Assembly: GCA_963780345.1 (NCBI GenBank) | Contig: CAWABU010000006.1 | Location: 1,203,597 to 1,267,596 of the forward strand | Length of the DNA stretch: 64,000 nt | Source: PALSA-693 sp963780345 | GTDB lineage: Bacteria > Actinomycetota > Acidimicrobiia > Acidimicrobiales > Palsa-688 | Direction of reading: 5' to 3' | Shown: piece after piece, positions 57,841 to 64,000 of the stretch | Position numbering within the stretch: the stretch's first letter is position 1 | Layout of the letters: each line of letters starts with the position of its first letter | The notes under the pieces: generated by a model | Told to the model about the DNA's origin: nothing | Databases searched by the model: none | What the model saw: only the letters and a program-made list of their open reading frames with translations | Program-made: the position numbers and the translations under genes

Positions 57841-57853
57841 CTAGGGCCGAAAG
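57841..57853. promoter_or_regulatory. Left part of a DosR-like box split by IS3 copy 2
   Basis: CTAGGGCCGAAAG (57841-57853) abuts the left end of the element, and AAAGTCCTT (59490-59498) abuts the right end. Removing the element and one AAAG gives CTAGGGCCGAAAGTCCTT. Its complement AAGGACTTTCGGCCCTAG fits the mycobacterial DosR consensus GGGACTTTnGnCCCT with one mismatch in the core. The IS therefore landed inside the operator between the leftward remnant and the PPOX gene. Confidence 0.6.
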
Positions 57854-57898
57854 TGAGCATCCCCCCGTTTCGTGGTGGCATCGCGTAAAGGAGTAGCG

Positions 57899-58189
57899 AT
57901 GTCAGAGACACGACGAAGGTTCGATCCGGACTTCAAGGAAGGTGCGGTCCGGATCGTCAGGGAGACAGGCAAACCGATCGCCCAGGTGGCTCGGGATCTG
58001 GGGATCCACGAGGGCACGCTGGGCAACTGGCTGGCCAAGGACCGTGCCCAGAACGGGTCTGCCGGCGAGTTGTCCGCGGACGAGCGGGCCCGTCTGCGGG
58101 AACTCGAGCGGGAGAACGCCGAGTTGCGGATGGAGCGTGATGTGTTAAAGCGATCCGTGGTCCTGTGGGTCAAGGAAGCGACGCGATGA
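57899..58189 (+). CDS. IS3 transposase OrfA (copy 2)
   Basis: Identical to the 96-residue OrfA at 38244-38534: helix-turn-helix (QVARDLGIHEGTLGNWLA) plus leucine-zipper region. ATG 57899 is preceded by AAAGGAG, and its stop overlaps OrfB by ATGA. Confidence 0.95.
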   Translation: MSETRRRFDPDFKEGAVRIVRETGKPIAQVARDLGIHEGTLGNWLAKDRAQNGSAGELSADERARLRELERENAELRMERDVLKRSVVLWVKEATR

Positions 58190-59097
58190 CCGTGGCATCG
58201 TTTGTCGTCACCCAGAGGACCGACCATGATGTCCCCCACGCCATCAGTTGCCGGGCGCTCGGTGTGTCGGAGTCTTGGTTCTACAAATGGCGGGACCGGC
58301 CGCCCACTGCTCGCCAGGCCCGCCGGGCGGACATCGACGCCAAGGTCAAGGCCGCCTTCGACGCGTCGGGGGGCGCCTATGGCTCTCCTCGGATCCTCGA
58401 CGAGTTGAGAGACGCCGGCGAGGCGGTCTCGAAGAAGACCGTGGAGCGCTCCATGGCCCGCCAGGGGCTGGTGGCTCGCCCGGGTCCAGCACGGCGCCAC
58501 TGGCTGACCCGCCAGGCTAAGAAGGCAGCAGCGGCGCCCGATCTTCTCGGTCGGGACTTCCACGCCGCCGCCATCAACGTGAAGTGGTCGGGGGACTTGA
58601 CCGAGATCCCCACCGACGAGGGCAAGCTGTATCTGGCCGCAGTGCAGGACCTGGCCTCCAGACGGGTGGCTGGTTTCGCCATCGGCGAACATCACGACGC
58701 CGAGCTGGCCGCGGCGGCGATCAAAATGGCCGTGGCCGTGCGCGGCGGCGACGTGACCGGCGTGATTTTTCACACCGACCGCGGCTCGGAATACACCGCC
58801 GGGGACTTCGCCAAGGTGTGTGAACGGTTCGGGATCACCCAGTCCATGGGCCGGGTCGGCTCGGCGCTGGACAACGCCGCTTCGGAGAGCTTCTTCTCCA
58901 CCTTGGAATTCGAGTGCCTGCGCAAGCACCACTTCGAGACCAAGGCCCAGGCTCGCCGGGTAGTGGCCAACTGGATCGACGGCTTCTACAACCGAGTGCG
59001 TCGCCACAGCTACTGCGAGGGGCGCTCACCCCTCGACCACGAGCTCCTGCTCGCCGCCCGAGCCCTTGACCCAGCTGCCCGGGCCCGGGCCGCATGA
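58186..59097 (+). CDS. IS3 transposase OrfB, DDE integrase (copy 2)
   Basis: Identical to the 303-residue OrfB at 38531-39442, with the three catalytic acids in GDLTEI, HTDRGSEY and ASESFFSTLE. It starts in the OrfA stop and ends in the start of the zinc-ribbon gene. Confidence 0.95.
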   Translation: MTVASFVVTQRTDHDVPHAISCRALGVSESWFYKWRDRPPTARQARRADIDAKVKAAFDASGGAYGSPRILDELRDAGEAVSKKTVERSMARQGLVARPGPARRHWLTRQAKKAAAAPDLLGRDFHAAAINVKWSGDLTEIPTDEGKLYLAAVQDLASRRVAGFAIGEHHDAELAAAAIKMAVAVRGGDVTGVIFHTDRGSEYTAGDFAKVCERFGITQSMGRVGSALDNAASESFFSTLEFECLRKHHFETKAQARRVVANWIDGFYNRVRRHSYCEGRSPLDHELLLAARALDPAARARAA

Positions 59098-59435
59098 CCC
59101 CCGTGCGCGACGACACCGCGACGATAGCTTGCGAGGTGTGCGGGCAGTCCTTCACCCGCTCCGGCCGCCAACGCTGGTGCTCGACCAGCTGCCGACAGCG
59201 GGCCTGGCGCCGCGGCCGGCAGGCACCCACCCCGCCGCTGCCCGCCAAACCCACCACCGTCTACGAGTGCGACAGCTGCGGCGAGCGGGCCCTGGGCGAC
59301 CAGTACTGCCAAGACTGCCGGACCTTCATGCGACGCGTCGGGCCCGGCGGCCCCTGCCCCCACTGCGACGAACTTGTCGCCCTCCAAGACATCATCAACG
59401 ACGATCAGCTCTCAAAAACAGGTCGCCGACGGTGA
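59094..59435 (+). CDS. Zinc-ribbon accessory protein inside the IS3 element (copy 2)
   Basis: Identical to the 113-residue protein at 39439-39780. Its retention without any change in two copies argues that it moves with the element and is under the same constraint as the transposase. Confidence 0.8.
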   Translation: MTPVRDDTATIACEVCGQSFTRSGRQRWCSTSCRQRAWRRGRQAPTPPLPAKPTTVYECDSCGERALGDQYCQDCRTFMRRVGPGGPCPHCDELVALQDIINDDQLSKTGRRR

Positions 59436-59580
59436 GCGCACACTACCGTTACCTACAAGCCAAACCTCCACGGTTTGGGGGGAAGCCCAAAAGTCCTTTT
59501 TGGTGGGGCGGTGGGGCGGGGTCGTTTGGCTCTGGCTGGCGCGTGGGAATGGGGGTGTAATGGTGGGAGGAAGGGAGGGC

Positions 59581-60036
59581 GTGGTGGATGTTTCCAAGTT
59601 GAATTCGGGTCTTGAGGAGCTGGATCCGGTGGAATGTATGGAGTTGGTGCGACAGGAGGTGGTGGGGCGCCTGGGTATCGTGGTGGAGGGGCGACCGGAG
59701 ATCCATCCCGTGAACTTTGCCGTCGCCGGTGAGGAGGTTCTGATTCGCAGTGACCAGGGCACCAAGCTGAGCAGTGCGCTGGGGGGGCCGGTCGTTTTCG
59801 AGGTGGACCGGATCGACCCGGTCACCCGTACGGGGTGGAGCGTCATGCTGCACGGAAGGGCGGAGCTCACTGATGCTCGGGCCGGTCGGTCGGGAACGCA
59901 GAACCGGGTTCTGCGCTCCTGGAGGGAGGCTGAGCTGCCACAACTGTTGCGTATTGTGCCGAACAGGATCACCGGGCGGCGGATCTCAACCCCGACCGGG
60001 CACCGGTGGCCGCCGGCCGGATCGACCTCGCCGTGA
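59581..60036 (+). CDS. Pyridoxamine-5'-phosphate-oxidase-like flavoprotein
   Basis: A split-barrel FMN-binding protein of 151 residues. GTG 59581 (or 59584) is favoured by GGGAGGAAGGGAGG just upstream; ATG 59560 is also possible. LDPVECMELVRQEVVGRLGI, then VVEGRPEIHPVNFAVAGEEV and LIRSDQGTKLSSALGGPVVF form the barrel. FEVDRIDPVTRTGWSVMLHG and RIVPNRITGRRI are the signatures of the actinobacterial PPOX group related to DosR-controlled mycobacterial proteins. It may bind FMN, F420 or heme. It lies just right of IS3 copy 2, which separates it from half of its upstream box, so its control may have changed. Confidence 0.85.
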   Translation: MVDVSKLNSGLEELDPVECMELVRQEVVGRLGIVVEGRPEIHPVNFAVAGEEVLIRSDQGTKLSSALGGPVVFEVDRIDPVTRTGWSVMLHGRAELTDARAGRSGTQNRVLRSWREAELPQLLRIVPNRITGRRISTPTGHRWPPAGSTSP

Positions 60037-60122
60037 AATGCCGGCCTGATGGGTCGGAAGTGAAACGAGAAGGGCAGAACCCCATCCACGCGGTGTGTGA
60101 CGCCGTTGTCGGTGCCGTCGAT

Positions 60123-60140
60123 GGGGACGTTCGGCCCTAG
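60123..60140 (+). promoter_or_regulatory. DosR-like box before GAPDH
   Basis: GGGGACGTTCGGCCCTAG differs from the DosR consensus GGGACTTTnGnCCCT at one core position (G for T). It ends 58 bases before GTG 60198, exactly the distance of the similar box before the stress-protein gene. It shares eleven bases, TTCGGCCCTAG, with the box split by IS3 copy 2. Confidence 0.6.
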
Positions 60141-60197
60141 CTGAGGGGTGGGCCTATTCGCCAGGCTGGGGGCATCGCTCAACGAGAGGAGCCGGTC

Positions 60198-61109
60198 GTG
60201 ACGGTACGGGTTGGAATAAATGGGTTTGGTCGTACGGGCCGGGCCCTGCTTCGTGCTTCCCTGGCCCGGGATCTGGGTGTCGACGTGGTGGCGGTCAACG
60301 AGTTGGGCTCGTCGACGGGCGCCCCGTCGCCTACTTGAGCGAGAGGGAGCCCGCCGCCCTCCCCTGGGACAATCTGGACGTCGAGGTCGTGGTGGACGCG
60401 ACGGGACGATTCCGCACCCGGGCGAGCGCCGCCGCCCATTTGGACGCCGGTCCTCGCGGGTCGTGATCTCGGCCCCCTGCCAGGACGCCGATGCCACTAT
60501 CGTGCTAGGGGTCAACCACGACCAATTCCATCCGTCCCGCCATCGGGTGGTGTCCAACGCGTCCTGCACCACGAACAGCCTGGCGCCCATGATCAAGGTG
60601 CTGGATGAGAGCTTCGGGGTGGAGCAGGGCTTCATCACCACCGTGCACGCCTACACCGGCGATCAGATGCTGGTGGACGGACCGCACAAGGATCCCCGGC
60701 GGGCTCGGGCCGCCGGCGTCAACATCGTGCCGACCTCGACGGGCGCGGCCCGGGCCACGGGTCTGGTCCTGCCCCAGCTCGAGGGCCGTCTCGACGGCGC
60801 TGCCCTCCGGGTGCCGGTGCCCGACGGATCGATCACCGACCTGGTGGCCTGGGTGTCCCAGCCGGTGACCGTCGAGGAGGTCAACACTGCGTTCCGGGAG
60901 GCGGCTGGGGCCAGCCTGGCCGGGATCATCGAATACAGCGACGAGCCGTTGGTGTCCTCCGACATCGTGGGCGCGTCGGCCTCGTGCGTGTTCGACTCCG
61001 GTCTGACCATGGCAGCCGGGCAGATGGTCAAGGTCTACGGCTGGTACGACAACAAGTGGGGCTACGCCAACCGGTCGGCCAGGTGGCCGCCCTGGTGGGC
61101 GGGGCATAG
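60198..61109 (+). pseudogene. gap: Glyceraldehyde-3-phosphate dehydrogenase with internal deletion
   Basis: GTG 60198 behind GAGAGGAG opens VRVGINGFGRTGRALLRASL, the NAD Rossmann motif, to VVAVNELGSS. The frame then jumps to GRPVAYLSEREPAALPWDNL. Normally about 30-35 residues (the TLAHLLKYDSVHG part) lie between, so roughly 100 bases are deleted near 60315. The rest is well kept: VVSNASCTTNSLAPMIKVLD with the catalytic Cys, TTVHAYTGDQMLVDGPHKD, NIVPTSTGAARATGLVLPQL, and YGWYDNKWGYANR. Further shifts near 60455 and 61080 are needed to reach VAALVGGA at 61109. A DosR-like box lies 58 bases upstream. As read it cannot bind NAD normally. Confidence 0.85.
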
Positions 61110-61480
61110 CCGCTGGAAGCGGCGGTTATGAGCGTTCGGCCTCGAGGCCGGCGCAGGTGTGGTCCCGGCGCAGCCCGACGACGAAGCCTTGATCATGCGG
61201 GAGCACGACGTCTATGAGCGCACTCACGTCCTCCAGATCGAGGACCGGCTCGAAGCCGGGGAGACCACATAGGGAGTCAACACCTCGGTCATGGCGCCAG
61301 CTACCGTGATCCATTCCAGTCCTACTTCGGCTACGGGGCCGGACCATTCCGGGTATCCAGGCGGCAGCACTGCTATCGACGTCTCTCTGGGCCGACGGTA
61401 CCCCGACGTCGCACGCGATCCAATGGGCGAAGGTCCCGTCCCGCCCGCCTGCTGCACCGGCGCCCGGCTCACACCAGGAA
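61110..61480. other. Intergenic; possible minus-strand fragment
   Basis: About 370 bases. Minus-strand frames near 61130-61260 read FEPVLDLEDVSALIDVVLPH, then DQGFVVGLRRDHTCAG, which looks coding, but I do not recognise it and the start is unclear. Confidence 0.4.
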
Positions 61481-61498
61481 TAGGACTTTCGCCTCTGC
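61481..61498 (+). promoter_or_regulatory. DosR-like box before the universal stress protein
   Basis: TAGGACTTTCGCCTCTGC keeps the GGACTTTCG core and the CC-CT half of the DosR consensus. It ends 58 bases before ATG 61556, the same spacing as the GAPDH box. In mycobacteria, universal stress genes are among the best known DosR targets. Confidence 0.5.
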
Positions 61499-61555
61499 CC
61501 CGGTCTGGTTGGATGAGCCAAAGTTTTTGGTGTACGCAGCTGAAAGGACAATCGC

Positions 61556-62425
61556 ATGCAGGACGACGAAGGTCACGGCAGGATACTCGTCGGTGTCGAT
61601 GCCTCCCATGGCAGCCGGACTGCGGCCAGGTGGGCTCTTGAGGAAGCCAGACGACGAAATGCGGAGGTCCTGGCGGTCTACGCCTGGCACGTACCCGCCA
61701 TGGCGTATAGCGCGCCCGGATACGGGGTGTCATCCGCAGACGATTTTGTGGCCGGGGGACTGGCCTTGATCGACGACGCCATCGGCGAGTCGTCCGTTCA
61801 AGACGTCAAGGTCGAGCCCCGGGTCGTCGAGGGATCGCCCGCCAAGGTCCTCAGTCACGAGGCGGACCAACCGGACATCGAGCTGGTGGTCGTCGGAAGC
61901 AGGGGGCACGGCGGCGTCACAGGACTGCTGCTGGGTTCGGTGAGCCATGCCCTCTCCCACCAATGCCCGAAACCGCTAGTCATCGTTCCTCAAGCAGGCT
62001 CCGTCGATGCGCGGGGGCGTATCGTGGTGGGTATCGACGGGTCCTCGGATGCCGACACCGCGTTGAGGTGGGCAGCGAGGGAAGCCCACTGGCGTGAGGC
62101 GACGCTCCAGGTCATCCTGGCGTGTTCGGACGAGAAATTTGCCCACTACGTGGAGGAGTCGGGACGACAGTCCTCTGTCGCCGCGGGGCAGGAAATCGTC
62201 GACGCGGCGATCGCGGCCCTTGGCCCGACTGGCGTGACCATCGAACGAGCCGCGGTGGAAGGGCGCCCGGCCCAGGTGCTGGTCGATGCGGCCGGATCGG
62301 CGGATCTCTTGGTGGTCGGGACCCGCGGCCTCGGCCGGGCCCGGGAGGCTATCCAGGGATCCGTGAGTCACGCCTGCGCCCACCAATCGCCAGTACCGGT
62401 GGCGATAATCCCCCACCACGAGTAA
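61556..62425 (+). CDS. Tandem-domain universal stress protein
   Basis: An intact 289-residue protein from ATG 61556 behind GAAAGGA. Two UspA domains follow each other. Domain 1 has RILVGVDASHGSRTAARWAL and the ATP loop VVVGSRGHGGVTGLLLGSVS with KPLVIVP. Domain 2 has RIVVGIDGSSDADTALRWAA and LLVVGTRGLGRAREAIQGSV with VPVAIIP. Both keep the GxxGx(9)GS ATP-binding pattern. Two-domain members of about 290 residues are typical of actinobacteria and, in Mycobacterium, are mostly DosR-controlled under hypoxia or nitric oxide (Rv2005c, Rv2623). The next gene resembles Rv2004c, as beside Rv2005c. Confidence 0.93.
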   Translation: MQDDEGHGRILVGVDASHGSRTAARWALEEARRRNAEVLAVYAWHVPAMAYSAPGYGVSSADDFVAGGLALIDDAIGESSVQDVKVEPRVVEGSPAKVLSHEADQPDIELVVVGSRGHGGVTGLLLGSVSHALSHQCPKPLVIVPQAGSVDARGRIVVGIDGSSDADTALRWAAREAHWREATLQVILACSDEKFAHYVEESGRQSSVAAGQEIVDAAIAALGPTGVTIERAAVEGRPAQVLVDAAGSADLLVVGTRGLGRAREAIQGSVSHACAHQSPVPVAIIPHHE

Positions 62426-62461
62426 TCCACCCCGGATCTGGTGGACGGGTCGGGGGCAACA

Positions 62462-63998
62462 ATGGGCGGCGGAGCGGCCTCGAAATCCAGTAGGAACTGG
62501 TGGAGCGAGCCCCGTTCCGGCATTGAATTCGCCGAGACGCATGTCTCATGGCTGGTCCTGACCCGCGACCGGGTCTACAAGATCAAGAAGCCGGCTACCT
62601 TTCCTTTCATTGACCTTCATGACAGCAGCGCCCGCGAGCGGGCCTGTCAGGCCGAGGTGGACCTCAACCGGCGGCTCTCGTCCGATGTCTATCTCGGTGT
62701 CGGCTCGTTTGTCGAACCAGACGGCCCGACCGAGCCGGTTGTGGTCATGCGCCGCCTTCCTCATGAAAGAAGCTTGACCTTCCTCCTGGCTCGAGCGGAC
62801 CCTGCCTTGCCCACCCGCTTGAACGAGATCGCCCGGCGAATGGCGAGGTTCCACGAGCAGGCCGAGCGGGGTCCGAGGGTAGATGGAGGACGCCACGCCG
62901 AGATCCGTCCTCCGCCTTTGGCAAGGGAACCTCGCTGAGCTCAAGTCCGTGGCGGCTGTTCTCACAGGCGACGAACTCGATCAGGTCGAGAAGTTCGGGG
63001 ACAGCTACGTCGCCGGCCGGGACGAGTTGTTCGTCAGCCGCGTCGAGCAAGGCAGGACCGTGGACGGGCACGGCGATCTCCTCGCCGCGGATGTCTTCTG
63101 CCTGGATGACGGACCACGACTACTGGATTGCCTCGAATTCGACGACTCTCTCCGCCATGTCGGCGCCCTGCTCGACATGGCCTCGCTCGCTATGGACGTC
63201 GAACGGCTGGGCCGACTCGATCTCGCCAGCCATCTCCTTCGCTGCTACCAGGACGCCTCCCGCGATAGCTGGCCGGCCTCGCTCGAGCATTTCTACATGG
63301 CCTACCGAGCCCTCGGTGCGGGCGAAGGTTGCCGCCCTCGATGCCGGCGGAGGCGACGTCGAGTCGGCCGCCACCGCGGCAGCCGCTGCTCTCACTGGCC
63401 CGCGAACACGGGCAAGCCGGGACGTTCGTCTGGTGCTCGTAGGAGGCCTGCCCGGTACGGGCAAGTCGACCCTGGCGACGGCAGCGAGCGAGGCGACCGG
63501 ATGGAGGCAGCTGCGCTCCGACGTCGTTGGCAAAGAGCTGGCGCCCATGGAGCTCTCGACTCCGGCGACGGGGGACTACGGCGCCGGCCTCTACCAGCCC
63601 GAGCACGTCGACGCGGTCTACTCGGAGTTACTGCGCCGGGCCGAGCCGCAACTGCGCCACGGCTACACCGTCCTGCTCGACGCCACCTGGGCGCGACGAT
63701 CGTGGCGCAACGCCGCCCGGCACCTCGCCGCGAGAACCCGGTCCGAGCTGATCGAGCTTCGCTGCGAGACTCCAGCGGAAGTCGCCGAGCGCCGCCTGGC
63801 CGGCCGCGCCCGCGACGCCGCCGATCCCTCTGACGCCAGTCCCGCCATCGCCCAGACGATGGCCACCATCTTCGAGGACTGGCCGGAATCCTCGGTCGTG
63901 GACACCGCGCGCCGGGCGCCCATGCCCTCCAGGCCGTCCTTGACGGGATCGGTTACCCCGCTCGCCTGCTCATCGCCCGGGAGTCCGGCGGAGAGTGA
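62462..63998 (+). CDS. Phosphotransferase / P-loop kinase fusion like Rv2004c (three frameshifts)
   Basis: One protein of about 510 residues spread over frames with shifts near 62895, 63315 and 63905. The N-terminal APH-like part starts at ATG 62462 (or GTG 62441): FAETHVSWLVLTRDRVYKIK with the ATP Lys, KPATFPFIDL, LNRRLSSDVYLGV. The catalytic loop is VDGHGDLLAADVFCLDDGPR, then LLDCLEFDDSLRHV. The C-terminal part is an AAA_33 kinase: VRLVLVGGLPGTGKSTLATA (Walker A), LRSDVVGKELA, and VLLDATWARRSWRNAARHLA. It ends LLIARESGGE at 63998. This domain pair is that of mycobacterial Rv2004c, a DosR-regulon protein next to a universal stress gene, as here. Biochemical activity is not established for the family. 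Confidence 0.82.
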
Positions 63999-64000
63999 CC

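Larger units (their letters stand above)
57854..59489 (+). mobile_element. IS3-family insertion sequence, copy 2 (1636 bp)
   Basis: It matches copy 1 at a constant offset of 19655 bases from TGAGCATCC to AAGCCCA, and the encoded proteins are identical. It is flanked by a 4-bp AAAG duplication (57850-57853 and 59490-59493). All three genes are intact. Both copies are in the same orientation, so recombination between them could delete the 19.6 kb that includes the intact BTAD regulator, one peptide gene and the WS/DGAT gene. Confidence 0.95.

Noticed and set aside
1..64000. tRNA, rRNA, origin or attachment sites
   Set aside because: I looked for conserved tRNA arms, rRNA stretches and tRNA-end repeats on both strands by eye and found none; a covariance-model search would be decisive.

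Overview
The window comes from a high-GC bacterium, almost certainly an actinobacterium. GTG starts are common, some genes look leaderless, and the families are typical of the group: SARP/BTAD regulators, WS/DGAT acyltransferases, DUF2510, CaiB/BaiF CoA-transferases, VapB-like AbrB antitoxins and paired universal stress proteins. The class cannot be fixed from sequence alone; an uncultured soil lineage such as Acidimicrobiia would fit. No rRNA, tRNA or CRISPR array was seen.

Layout. 0.2-7.2 kb: two overlapping CoA-transferase genes, a VOC protein and an 803-residue tandem CoA-transferase. 7.2-19.9 kb: scattered intact genes (secreted protein, alpha/beta hydrolase, leaderless AbrB/PIN toxin-antitoxin pair, FAD monooxygenase, phosphotransferase, SRPBCC, SnoaL, quinone-type reductase) among remnants (DUF2961, VapC, methyltransferase, internally deleted tex, IS630). 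19.9-25.7 kb: ferredoxin-P450 operon, a second phosphotransferase, a secreted hydrolase and a broken P-loop kinase. 25.9-44.2 kb: three large STAND regulators (cyclase-ATPase-LuxR, and two BTAD-ATPase-TPR), with a HypX-like gene and a lectin-like remnant. The two BTAD regulators each face a small secreted Cys-containing protein of one new-looking paralogous family. 38-40 kb: an IS3-family element sitting inside a dead IS256-family transposase gene. 45-57 kb: P450/CoA-transferase and SDR remnants, an intact ThDP enzyme, a secreted protein, SnoaL, WS/DGAT and VOC genes. 57.8-64 kb: a second copy of the IS3 element, then PPOX flavoprotein, GAPDH, double universal stress protein and a phosphotransferase/P-loop kinase like mycobacterial Rv2004c.

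Two themes stand out. First, a probable DosR-type hypoxia/dormancy module at the right end: GGAC-TTTCG-CC-CT boxes lie the same 58 bases before the GAPDH and stress-protein starts, and a third such box is rebuilt exactly when IS3 copy 2 and its AAAG duplication are removed. Second, the duplicated arrangement of BTAD-STAND regulator facing a repeat-bearing secreted peptide could be an undescribed peptide-signalling or regulated-secretion unit.

Many conserved genes carry one to four frameshifts. Internal deletions (tex, GAPDH), nested insertions and truncations show real decay, but the density of single-base shifts in otherwise perfect genes also fits uncorrected assembly indels. For broken genes I give the span over which the family can be followed across frames.
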